Both the position numbers and the translations under genes were made by a program. A stretch of 64,000 nucleotides of DNA, from assembly GCF_002869745.1 (NCBI RefSeq), contig NZ_PNOS01000002.1, positions 62,001 through 126,000 on the forward strand, in the 5' to 3' direction. Under the pieces are notes generated by a model. That model saw nothing but the letters and a program-made list of their open reading frames with translations. It made no database searches and had not been told where the DNA came from. Shown piece by piece: positions 1 through 7,202 of the stretch (its first letter is position 1; every line of letters starts with the position of its first letter). The stretch is from Oceaniglobus roseus. Lineage in GTDB: Bacteria; Pseudomonadota; Alphaproteobacteria; Rhodobacterales; Rhodobacteraceae.

Positions 1-628
1 CGTGGATGTGGAACAGCGGCATGATGTTGAGGCAGCGGTCGGTCTCGGTCAGGTTCAGCGTTCCGGCGATGTTGGCGGCCGAGGTGCAGATGTTCGTCGC
101 CGAGAGCGGCACGATCTTCGGCCGCGACGTCGTGCCCGAGGTGTGCAGCACCAGCGCGGTGTCGCCGGGGCCGTTGCGCTTCGCCTCGCCGGTGGCGAGC
201 GATGCGCCGTCCGTCGTCAGGTCGAAGGCGCCCGCGGTGTCGCCCGGCACAAGCTCGATCAGCGTGGTGCCGAGGCGCGCGGCCGCGGCGCGGGCGGGGC
301 TGTCGTTCCCGGCCTGCACGATCAGCGCCTTGGCGCCCAGGTCCTCCATGTAGAAGGCGAACTCGTCCTCCTTGTAGGACGGGTTCAGCGGCGCGGCCGT
401 GGCGTGGGACGCGACGGCCAGGAAGGACGACGCCATCTCCGGCCCGTTCGGCAGCGCGATCGCCACCGCGTCGCCCGGCCCGATGCCGAGAGAGGCAAGC
501 CGCGCGCCCGCACGGTCGATCAGGGCGGCGAGGTCGGCATAGCTCATGTCGGGCCGGTCAGTGGCCCCCAGCACGGGGCCGGATCGGCCCGCGATCATGT
601 CGGGGATGGTCATGGGTCTGTCAGTCAT
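1..628 (-). CDS. Acyl-CoA ligase of the AMP-binding family, 3' part outside the window
   Basis: About 209 N-terminal residues are present; the gene runs off the left edge. The AMP-binding motif LHTSGTTSRPK, followed by PLFHIH, identifies an adenylate-forming acyl-CoA synthetase, which activates a carboxylate with ATP and joins it to CoA. The wording around both motifs resembles the oxalate-CoA ligase (AAE3/Pcs60) branch more than fatty acyl ligases, but the substrate-defining C-terminal half is missing. The start at 628 has GGAGGAAGGA a few bases upstream and overlaps the stop of the GntR gene by 8 bases, so the two are translationally coupled and probably controlled by that regulator. Confidence 0.9.
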   Translation of the reverse strand, partial: MTDRPMTIPDMIAGRSGPVLGATDRPDMSYADLAALIDRAGARLASLGIGPGDAVAIALPNGPEMASSFLAVASHATAAPLNPSYKEDEFAFYMEDLGAKALIVQAGNDSPARAAAARLGTTLIELVPGDTAGAFDLTTDGASLATGEAKRNGPGDTALVLHTSGTTSRPKIVPLSATNICTSAANIAGTLNLTETDRCLNIMPLFHIH

Positions 629-1301
629 GGTCGTGTCCTTCCTCCGGGGATTGGGTCATGGCGCGGCGGACCGCGTTCAGGTGGCTGCGCATGGCGTCGC
701 GGGCCTTCGGCGCACTGCGGGACGCGATGGCGTCGATCACCGCGCGGTGCTGGGCCGAGAACAGCCGCTGCCGTTCGGGGTCCAGCGTGGCGCTGCGAAG
801 ATCGCGCCAGGCCTGCTGGTTGCGGATGCCGTTCAGCGTGTCCAGCACGGCGGCCAGCAGCGGGTTGCGCGCGGCCTCGGCGATGGCGGTGTGAAGCGCG
901 CTGTCCTCCGCCTCCCACGCCGACCAGTCCTGCGCCGATTCCGCGGCGTCGGCCCGCAGGCGCAGGGCGTCGACCGCGGCATCCGAGGCGCGCAGGGCGG
1001 CAAGGCCCGCGATCTGCGGCTCGATCATCTCGCGCAGCTCCAGCACGTCGGCGGGGCCGGGGGCGGTGTCGAGGTGCAGCATCGCCACGATGTCGCGGCG
1101 GCTGACGAAGGTGCCCCGCCCCACCTCGCGGCGCAGGCGGCCTTCCCGTTCAAGCCGGTCGAGCGCCTTCCTGAGCGTCGAGCGGCCGACGCCCAGCTGC
1201 GCGGCCAGATCCCGCTCGGGCGGCAGCCGGTCGCCGGGCGCGAAGGCGCCGTCCATCAGCGCCTTCTGCAACAGATCCAGAGCGTCCTCCGCCGTGCGCA
1301 T
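621..1301 (-). CDS. FadR-subfamily GntR transcription regulator
   Basis: 226 residues. The N-terminal winged helix-turn-helix carries the GntR signature (GDRLPPERDLAAQLGVGRST, then LRKALDRLE), and the rest is an all-helical FCD ligand domain with the usual metal-site acidic and histidine residues (for example LHTAIAEAA and HRAVIDAI). I chose the ATG at 1301 because GAGGAGGG lies 11 bases upstream; the only longer alternative is a TTG at 1355 that would put an operator-like palindrome inside the coding region. It sits between the tetronate genes and an acyl-CoA ligase, all on one strand, so it may control either. Two matching inverted repeats just upstream suggest autoregulation. Confidence 0.9.
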   Translation of the reverse strand: MRTAEDALDLLQKALMDGAFAPGDRLPPERDLAAQLGVGRSTLRKALDRLEREGRLRREVGRGTFVSRRDIVAMLHLDTAPGPADVLELREMIEPQIAGLAALRASDAAVDALRLRADAAESAQDWSAWEAEDSALHTAIAEAARNPLLAAVLDTLNGIRNQQAWRDLRSATLDPERQRLFSAQHRAVIDAIASRSAPKARDAMRSHLNAVRRAMTQSPEEGHDHD

Positions 1302-1329
1302 CGGGCCCGCGCCCTCCTCATCCGCAAAC

Positions 1330-1344
1330 CATTGGGGACCAATG
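1330..1344. promoter_or_regulatory. Inverted repeat, likely FadR/GntR operator (proximal)
   Basis: CATTGG-GGA-CCAATG is a perfect 6+3+6 inverted repeat about 30 bases upstream of the regulator start at 1301. It contains the octamer GGACCAAT (1336-1343), found again in the second repeat at 1380-1387. Short palindromes with a TTGGT/ACCAA core are typical of FadR-family operators. Occupancy here would block transcription into the regulator and ligase genes. Confidence 0.5.
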
Positions 1345-1381
1345 TAGCGGATCAACGGCGAAGTAAAGAGGAAAGTGTCGG

Positions 1382-1400
1382 ACCAATCGAGAGGATTGGT
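1382..1400. promoter_or_regulatory. Inverted repeat, likely FadR/GntR operator (distal)
   Basis: ACCAAT, seven bases, then ATTGGT: a perfect inverted repeat in the gap between the end of otnI (1406) and the regulator. It shares the GGACCAAT half-site with the repeat at 1330-1344, 44 bases away (about four helical turns), which would let two dimers bind one face of the DNA. Confidence 0.5.
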
Positions 1401-1405
1401 TTGCC

Positions 1406-2170
1406 CTATGTCAGGCTGCGCATCCAGCCCAGCGTCGGCTCCGTCGGGCCGCCGGGCTTGTACTCGGCCCCGAGCGGCGCGTCATAGCCGAGCGCGGCGA
1501 GGTGGCGGAAGACATGGGCATAGGCCACCTCGCCCTCGTCCGGCCTGCCCCGCGCGGGCACGCCGGCGAACTGGATGTGGCCGATGATGTCGAGGGTGTC
1601 GGCCAGCCGATGGGTCAGGTCGCCCTCCATCAGTTGCAGGTGATAGCAGTCGAACATCAGCTTCAGGTTGGTCTCGCCCACATCCTCGATGATCGCGCGG
1701 GCCTGGTGGCTGTTGGTCAGGAAGTAGCCCGGCGCGTCGTAGCGGTTCAGCGGCTCGATCAGGATGGTGATGCCGTGGGGCGCGGCGGCGCGGCAGGCGT
1801 GGCGCAGGTTGTCGACGAAGGCGAGCCGCGCGGCGGGGCCGGTGGCGAAACCCGCCATGACGTGGATCCGGCCGCAGCCGATGGCGACCGCATAGGCCAC
1901 CGCCTCGTCGATGGCGGCGCGCGCCTCGGCCTCGCGTCCCGGCAGGGCCGAAAGCCCGTTTTCCCCCGCTGCCACGTCGCCGCGGCGGGTGTTCAGGCCC
2001 AGCATGGCGAGGCCCGTCTCGGTCAGGGCGGCGTTCACGTCGTCCGGGGGCGTGTCATAGGGCCAGTGGCATTCCACCGCGTCGAAACCGGCGGCCTTGG
2101 CGGCGCGGATGGCGTCGGGCAGGGAGAGCTCGGTCCAGAGGAAGCCGAGATTGGCGGAAAACCGGGTCAT
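1406..2170 (-). CDS. otnI: 2-oxo-tetronate isomerase (hydroxypyruvate isomerase family)
   Basis: 254 residues, a TIM-barrel protein of the AP-endonuclease-2/Hyi family. Family residues visible are the first-strand FSANLGFLWTELS, VECHWPY, the metal-ligand region IEPLNRYD, FDCYHLQ and GHIQFAG. OtnI interconverts 2-oxo- and 3-oxo-tetronate, feeding the kinase OtnK. The start ATG at 2170 overlaps the otnC stop in an ATGA motif, so translation is coupled; a GTG three codons earlier is less likely. The tight company of OtnC, OtnK and a threonate dehydrogenase makes the tetronate role more likely than a glyoxylate-pathway hydroxypyruvate isomerase. Confidence 0.88.
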   Translation of the reverse strand: MTRFSANLGFLWTELSLPDAIRAAKAAGFDAVECHWPYDTPPDDVNAALTETGLAMLGLNTRRGDVAAGENGLSALPGREAEARAAIDEAVAYAVAIGCGRIHVMAGFATGPAARLAFVDNLRHACRAAAPHGITILIEPLNRYDAPGYFLTNSHQARAIIEDVGETNLKLMFDCYHLQLMEGDLTHRLADTLDIIGHIQFAGVPARGRPDEGEVAYAHVFRHLAALGYDAPLGAEYKPGGPTEPTLGWMRSLT

Positions 2171-2817
2171 GCGTCCCACTCCACGTCGAAATGCGTCACG
2201 ATCTCCGTGACCTGTCCGGGGCTCAGCATCCGCGGCGAGAGGCCGCGGGTCAGCAGCGCAAGGCGCGCGGTGTCCTCGAGCTCCTCGATGGCGTTGCAGG
2301 CGGCCTCCACGTCCTTGCCCGCGACGACGGGGCCGTGGTTCGCCAGCATCACGGCGCTGCGCTTGCCCGCGAGGCCACGCACTGCCTCTCCCATGGCCGG
2401 GTCGCCCGGGCGGAAGAAGGGCAGGAGTTTCACTTTTCCGACTTTCATGATCGCGTAGGGCGTCAGCGGCGGCAGGAAATTATCCTCATCCGCCATTGGC
2501 AGCATCGACAGCGCGACCGAGTGGCAGGCGTGCAGGTGCACCACCGCCCCCGCCGCCGAGCGGGTGTCGTAGAAGGCGGAATGCAACGGCATTTCCTTCG
2601 TCGGCGGGTCGCCGTCGACCAACTGCCCATAAGCATCGAACCGCGACAGCCGCCCCGGATCGAGCCGCCCGAAGCTGGTGCCGGTGGGCGAGACCAGCAG
2701 CCCGCCGTCCCCGGTCCGGGCCGAGATGTTGCCGGTGGAGCCGCCTGTCAGCCCGCGGTCGAACATCGACTTCGCCAGCATGCAGATCAGCTCGCGCAGG
2801 CGGGCCTCGGCGCTCAT
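2167..2817 (-). CDS. otnC: 3-oxo-tetronate 4-phosphate decarboxylase
   Basis: 216 residues of the class II aldolase/adducin fold. GLTGGSTGNIS is the substrate-phosphate loop, VHLHACHSV carries the HxH zinc ligands, and ANHGPVVAG holds a further conserved histidine region. In the tetronate pathway it decarboxylates 3-oxo-tetronate 4-phosphate to dihydroxyacetone phosphate. It overlaps otnK upstream and otnI downstream by 4 bases each (ATGA), the arrangement expected for a stoichiometric pathway operon. An L-fuculose-phosphate aldolase is the fold-level alternative, but the neighbours argue against it. Confidence 0.9.
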   Translation of the reverse strand: MSAEARLRELICMLAKSMFDRGLTGGSTGNISARTGDGGLLVSPTGTSFGRLDPGRLSRFDAYGQLVDGDPPTKEMPLHSAFYDTRSAAGAVVHLHACHSVALSMLPMADEDNFLPPLTPYAIMKVGKVKLLPFFRPGDPAMGEAVRGLAGKRSAVMLANHGPVVAGKDVEAACNAIEELEDTARLALLTRGLSPRMLSPGQVTEIVTHFDVEWDA

Positions 2818-4064
2818 CCCTGCCCCGTCAGGATACGGGCGGCCTTGGCGAAGAAGTCCGGCGCGCCGAAGTTGCCGGATTTCAGCGCGACGACCAGCTT
2901 GTCCGAGGCCCTCAGTGCAGGCACGCCGGGGTCGATCTCCGGCCCGATCTCCAGCCGCTCCAGCTTAAGCCCCTCGACCACCGCGCCCGAGGTCTCGCCC
3001 CCTGCGCTGATGATCGCCCCCGCCCCCATGGCCCGGCAGAGCTGCGCCGTGGCGGCGAACAGCCGCTCGAAGGCCTCGGCGGATTTCTCGCGCCCGTATT
3101 GCTCCTGCACCCGCTTCACCACCGCCGGATCGGCCGAGGAATAGGCCAGCGGCACGCCCTTCTGCTGCATCAGCCAGTGCGCCACCTTCTCGGGGGTCAT
3201 CTGCCCCGACATCACCTCTTCGGCGCCGATCTCAAGCGCCGGGTGCGTCTCGGCATGGCGCGCCACCTGCGCCCGCGTCGCCGTGGAACACGACCCCGAC
3301 AGCGCGACGCAGCGCCCCGGTTGCGGCTGCCACTCGGTGCCGTAGCCCTCGATCTTGCCCGCCCGCTCGAAGTTGGCGGGCAGGCCGAGCGCAACCCCCG
3401 AGCCGCCGGTAATCAGCGGCAGGTCCGCCGCCGCCGCGCCGATCTCGCGCAGGTCGGGGTCCTGGAGGGCGTCCACCACGATCAGCCGCTTGCCCGCCTC
3501 GTGCTGGGCCGCCAGCGCCGCGCGGATCGCCTCCGCCCCCTGCAGCACGTCCCGCGCGGCAACGTGACCGACGGCAAGCGAGGTCTGCCGCGCCAGCCAG
3601 CGCCGCAGGTCGGGGTCGGTCATGGGGGTCAGCGGATGGTTCTCCATCCCCGACTCGCTCAGCAGCCGGTCGCCCACGAACAGGTGCCCCTGGTAGACCG
3701 ACCGCCCGGTGCCCGGAAAGGCCGGGCAGACGATCACCTTGTGGGCGTCCAGCGCGTTCGCCAACGCCTCGGCCACGGGGCCGATATTGCCCTCGGGTGT
3801 CGAATCGAAAGTCGAGCAGTACTTGAAGAAGAACTGCGTGCAGCCCTGCGCCTTCAGCCAGTCGAGTGCCTCGAGCGACAGGCGCACCGCCTCCTCCGGC
3901 GCGATGGAGCGCGACTTCAGCGCGACCACCCCCGCCTCGACCGCCGGATCGGCGGGGCCGGAGGGCACGCCGGTATATTGCACGACCCGCATCCCCTCCT
4001 TCGCCAGCGTGTTGGCAAGGTCGGAAGAGCCGGTGAAATCGTCGCCGATACAGCCGAGCAGCAT
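2814..4064 (-). CDS. otnK: 3-oxo-tetronate kinase (four-carbon acid sugar kinase family)
   Basis: 416 residues. The N-terminus LLGCIGDDFTGSSDLA is the signature of the four-carbon acid sugar kinase N-domain, and SAGGETSGAVVEGL marks the nucleotide-binding C-domain. FKYCSTFDSTPEGNIGP is the typical substrate loop. The enzyme phosphorylates 3-oxo-tetronate at position 4 for OtnC. I start it at the ATG at 4064, whose first base is the last base of the otnD stop (TGATG). A much longer same-frame open reading exists upstream, but it is only the antisense-free shadow of otnD in another frame. Confidence 0.9.
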   Translation of the reverse strand: MLLGCIGDDFTGSSDLANTLAKEGMRVVQYTGVPSGPADPAVEAGVVALKSRSIAPEEAVRLSLEALDWLKAQGCTQFFFKYCSTFDSTPEGNIGPVAEALANALDAHKVIVCPAFPGTGRSVYQGHLFVGDRLLSESGMENHPLTPMTDPDLRRWLARQTSLAVGHVAARDVLQGAEAIRAALAAQHEAGKRLIVVDALQDPDLREIGAAAADLPLITGGSGVALGLPANFERAGKIEGYGTEWQPQPGRCVALSGSCSTATRAQVARHAETHPALEIGAEEVMSGQMTPEKVAHWLMQQKGVPLAYSSADPAVVKRVQEQYGREKSAEAFERLFAATAQLCRAMGAGAIISAGGETSGAVVEGLKLERLEIGPEIDPGVPALRASDKLVVALKSGNFGAPDFFAKAARILTGQG

Positions 4065-4966
4065 CACGCCTCTCCCGGCAGGGCGATCCCGGCGTTCCGG
4101 GCATAGACCTTGGCCACCGCCGCGTCGTCCTCGCCCCCGAGGCCCGAGCCCGAGGCGGCGAGGAACTGCTGGAGCGCCGCCGCGGTCAGGGGCGCGGAAA
4201 ACCTCGCCCCCCGCGCGATGTCCAGCACGATGCCAAGGTCCTTGGGCCAGATGTCGACCGACGAGCGCGGGGTGTAGTCGCCCTCGGCCACGTGGGGCCC
4301 GCGATTCTCGAGCATCCAGGAGGTGCCCGCGCATTTCGGGATCACCTCCAGGAACTTCTCGGGGCTCACCCCTTGCGTCATGCCGAAGGTCATCGCCTCT
4401 GCCATCGCGGCGATGTGGACGCCCGCCAGCAGCTGGTTCACCGCCTTCATGGCCGAGCCCGCGCCGGCCGTCTCGCCCAGCTCGAACACCGAGGCCGCGC
4501 AGGCATCGAGCACGGGGCGCGCGGCGGCGAAGGCCTCGGCCGTGCCCGAGGCCATGATGGACAGCTCTCCCGAGGCCGCCTTCGCCGCACCGCCGGAAAT
4601 CGGCGCGTCGAGATAGAGCACGCCGGCCTCGGCACAGCGCGCCGCCATGTCGCGGGCGAAGGCCGGGGGCACCGTGGCGCAGGCGATCACCACCGCGCCC
4701 TTCCGCAGCCGTGCCACGATGCCCGCCGCGCCGAACAGCACCGCCTCGGTCTGGGCCGCGTTCAGGACCACGACCACCACGGCGTCGAGCTGCGGCGCAA
4801 CCTCGCCCGCCGCCCCCTCGGCCCCGCCCTCGGCGCGGAACCTGGCGACCTGCGCCTCGGCGATGTCGAAGCCGTGGGTCACGTGTCCCGCCCGCAGCAC
4901 CGATTGCGCCATGCCGTATCCCATGGAGCCCAGTCCGAAGACCGCCACCCGTCTTGCCTCTGCCAT
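4064..4966 (-). CDS. ltnD: L-threonate (tetronate) dehydrogenase, beta-hydroxyacid dehydrogenase family
   Basis: 300 residues. FGLGSMGYGMA near the N-terminus is the NAD-binding GxGxxG loop, DAPISGG is the substrate-binding strand motif, and MKAVNQLLAG contains the catalytic lysine of the 3-hydroxyisobutyrate dehydrogenase superfamily. It oxidises a tetronate at C2 to 2-oxo-tetronate, the first step of the operon otnD-otnK-otnC-otnI. It is the promoter-proximal gene, facing kdsD across about 118 bases. Glycerate or hydroxyisobutyrate dehydrogenase activity would be the alternative if judged from sequence alone. No dedicated transporter is encoded beside it in this window. Confidence 0.88.
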   Translation of the reverse strand: MAEARRVAVFGLGSMGYGMAQSVLRAGHVTHGFDIAEAQVARFRAEGGAEGAAGEVAPQLDAVVVVVLNAAQTEAVLFGAAGIVARLRKGAVVIACATVPPAFARDMAARCAEAGVLYLDAPISGGAAKAASGELSIMASGTAEAFAAARPVLDACAASVFELGETAGAGSAMKAVNQLLAGVHIAAMAEAMTFGMTQGVSPEKFLEVIPKCAGTSWMLENRGPHVAEGDYTPRSSVDIWPKDLGIVLDIARGARFSAPLTAAALQQFLAASGSGLGGEDDAAVAKVYARNAGIALPGEA

Positions 4967-5084
4967 GCTGCCTCCCCTTGCGTTGCCTCACGTTACCGCC
5001 GATGCGGCGGGCAATTGCAAGCCATTCCGCCCTAGGCCCCGCGGCGAAGGCAGGCTAAATGCATCGTTGAACCAGGGGCCGAAG

Positions 5085-6050
5085 ATGACCGAACGCAACA
5101 TCACCGCCGCCGCCACCGCCGCCCGCGTGCTCGAGACCGAGGCCACGGCGCTCCGCCGCCTCGCCGCCGAGATGCCAGAGGATTTCGAGCCGCTGGTGGC
5201 GCGGATCCTGACGCTCAGGGGCCGGGTCATCGTCTCGGGGATCGGCAAGTCGGGCCACATCGCGCGCAAGATCGCGGCCACCCTCGCCTCGACCGGCACT
5301 CCGGCCCTGTTCGTCCACCCCGCCGAGGCAAGCCACGGCGACCTCGGCATGATCGGGGCCGAGGATGCCTGCCTGCTGATCTCGAACTCCGGCGAGACGT
5401 CCGAGCTGTCGGACATCATCACCTATTCCCGCCGCTTCTCGATCCCGCTGATCGCCATCTCGGGGCGCGCCGACAGCACGCTGATGCGCGCCGCCGACCT
5501 GCGGCTGCTGCTGCCCGACGCGCCCGAGGCCTGCCCGATCGGCATGGCGCCGACCACCTCGACGACCATGACCCTGGCCCTTGGCGATGCGCTGGCCGTC
5601 GCGCTGATGGAGGCGCGGGGCTTCGCCGCCGAGCGGTTCCACGACTTCCACCCGGGCGGCAAGCTCGGGGCGCAGATGATGCGGGCGGACCAGCTGATGC
5701 ACACCGGCGAGGCCCTGCCGCTGGTGCCCGAGGACACGGGAATGGGCGAGACGCTGCTGGTGATGACGTCCAAGGGCTTCGGCATCGCCGCCGTCACCGA
5801 CGCCGAAGGCCGCCTCGCGGGGATCGTCACCGACGGCGACCTGCGCCGCAACATGGCGCTGCTGATGGCCCACACCGCGGGCCAGATCGCCACGAGGAAC
5901 CCGGTGACGATCGGCCCGGGCACGCTGGCGGCCGAGGCGCTGGCGATCCTGAACGCGCGCAAGATCTCGGTGCTGGTGGTGGTGGACGACGACCGCCGGC
6001 CCATCGGAGTGCTGCACATCCACGACCTTTTGCGCCGCGGCGTCGCCTGA
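5085..6050 (+). CDS. kdsD: Arabinose-5-phosphate isomerase (KpsF/GutQ family)
   Basis: 321 residues. An N-terminal SIS domain shows SGIGKSGHIARKIAATL and the conserved STGTPALFVHPAEASHGDLG; two CBS domains follow (LMHTGEALPLVPED..., and NPVTIGPGTLAAEAL... to LHIHDLLRRG). It isomerises ribulose 5-phosphate to arabinose 5-phosphate, the precursor of KDO in lipopolysaccharide. The length fits the family (about 320-330). It is transcribed divergently from the tetronate operon and is followed by a tRNA-Arg gene. Confidence 0.92.
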   Translation: MTERNITAAATAARVLETEATALRRLAAEMPEDFEPLVARILTLRGRVIVSGIGKSGHIARKIAATLASTGTPALFVHPAEASHGDLGMIGAEDACLLISNSGETSELSDIITYSRRFSIPLIAISGRADSTLMRAADLRLLLPDAPEACPIGMAPTTSTTMTLALGDALAVALMEARGFAAERFHDFHPGGKLGAQMMRADQLMHTGEALPLVPEDTGMGETLLVMTSKGFGIAAVTDAEGRLAGIVTDGDLRRNMALLMAHTAGQIATRNPVTIGPGTLAAEALAILNARKISVLVVVDDDRRPIGVLHIHDLLRRGVA

Positions 6051-6126
6051 AGCCGCGTTTTGCGTTTGAGATCGCGGCGCCGGGGCGATAGAGCTTGAAC
6101 AGCACGGCGCCCGAGGCGCCGCGCAT

Positions 6127-6203
6127 GGTCCCGTAGCTCAACTGGATAGAGCACCTGACTTCTAATCAGGATGTTGAGGGTTCAAGTCCTTCCGGGATCA
6201 CCA
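6127..6203 (+). tRNA. tRNA-Arg (anticodon TCT)
   Basis: A 77-base cloverleaf: acceptor GGTCCCG (6127-6133) pairs with CGGGATC (6193-6199), with one G-T pair, followed by discriminator A and encoded CCA. The anticodon stem-loop CTGACTTCTAATCAG has loop CTTCTAA, giving TCT for AGA codons; the T-arm contains GTTCAAGTC. AGA is rare in such a GC-rich genome. Remnants of mobile DNA begin immediately downstream. Confidence 0.96.
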
Positions 6204-6283
6204 ATTCTTCGGATCATCTGGGTTCTGGCGGACAAATCCCGTCAGTGACTCATCTCGTGAATCCAGCGTGGCAGCCTTGATGC

Positions 6284-6909
6284 ATGAGCAGACCAACCGC
6301 TCCGACCTGCAGGACCAGGAACTGGCCGGCCTGCAATGAAGCGCTCAGGCGCCGGGGCTCGTTGAGGATCTGGTCTGACCCCGAGATGACCTGGGAAGCC
6401 TCGCCGTCTGGCAAACGCGACCGTCGGCAGACCTACGGCGATGCCGCCATCCAGACCTGCCTGTCGATGAAAGTCCTGTTCGGCATGGCACCCAGGCACG
6501 CAACAAGCATCGTCGACAGCCTGTTGCGGCTGGCCGGGCTCGACCGGGCGGCACCCGACTTCAGCACGCCGTCGCACCGACAGAAGACACTGGCCGTGAA
6601 CATCCCATATCGAGGTTCGAAGGAGCCGTTGCACCTGCTGATTCCCTCCCGGGCATTGCTGCGCAATACCCTGCCGGGCAGCGGATAGCACCGGGATCAA
6701 GGTTGAGGGTGAAGGCGAGTGGACCGCGCGCAACCATGGAGGTCCCAAACGGCGCGTCTGACGCAAGGTCCACCTCGGGATCGATGAGCAGACACTGGAG
6801 GTTCGGGCCGTCGAGATCACCGGTAGCCACATCAGCGACGGACCTGTTCTGCCTGACCTGCTCAGCCAGATCCCAGCCGAGGTAGAGATCGCCAGCGTCA
6901 CTGCAGACA
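6284..6909 (+). pseudogene. Decayed IS5-family transposase
   Basis: Reading the plus strand gives the recognisable N-terminal part of an IS5-type transposase (NWPACNEALRRRGSL, YGDAAIQTCLSMKVLFGMA, LAVNIPYRGSKEPLHLLI). At 6644-6683 a 40-base insertion shifts the frame and brings a stop at 6686-6688. Past it, from 6684, the protein resumes as DSTGIKVEGEGEWTARNHGG, the segment with the first catalytic aspartate, then meets a stop (TGA at 6752-6754) where the family has Trp, and continues as RKVHLGIDEQTLEVRAVEIT to ASVTADSA. Homology ends at about 6909, so the C-terminal third and the right end are lost. Non-functional. Confidence 0.85.
6644..6683. repeat. 40-base GC-rich insertion inside the IS5 remnant
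   Basis: Between the codons for Ile and Asp of the conserved transposase stretch LLI-DSTGIK there are 40 extra bases with an internal palindrome ATTGC-TGC-GCAAT flanked by CCCGGG and GCCGGG. It has no obvious target duplication. It resembles a small repetitive extragenic palindrome, but I cannot show that it occurs elsewhere. Confidence 0.5.
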
Positions 6910-6913
6910 GTGC

Positions 6914-7190
6914 CGCACCAGCCGCGAGCCGGCGAACATCCCTCCCGCCAGGCGGCCATCGGGATTGTCGATCACCGCGCGGATCTCGAAACTGCGGGTC
7001 TGCATGTCGATCTCGGGGGCGCGCACCGTGACGCGTCCCGTGAAGCTCTCGTCGGGATAGGACGGCGTCGTCACCTCCACCGTCTGGCCGGGGGAAATGC
7101 GCGCGAAATAGCGTTCGGGGATCGTGGCCGAGACCTTGACCGCGGAGAGGTCCGACACCCGCGTGACCGCACGGAATCGCCGGGCGGCAA
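6914..7190 (-). pseudogene. Fragment of an RND efflux periplasmic adaptor (HlyD/MFP) gene
   Basis: The minus strand encodes about 90 residues of an adaptor beta-barrel domain: TRVSDLSAVKVSATIPERYF, then ISPGQTVEVTTPSYP, FTGRVTVRAPEIDMQTRSFEIRA reads on to NPDGRLAGGMFAGSRLV. These are the conserved VxVxFxVPE...PG and NPDGRLRPGM-type stretches of MFP subunits. Both ends of the gene are missing: homology stops at the IS remnant on one side and within 15 bases of the aroE stop on the other. It is a recombination leftover, not an expressed gene. Confidence 0.7.
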
Positions 7191-7202
7191 CGGATCCCCG
7201 CC

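Noticed and set aside
2814-4991. A 725-codon open frame covering otnK and most of otnD
   Set aside because: Only the last 416 codons encode recognisable kinase; the upstream part is the wrong frame of otnD, which itself is a clear dehydrogenase.
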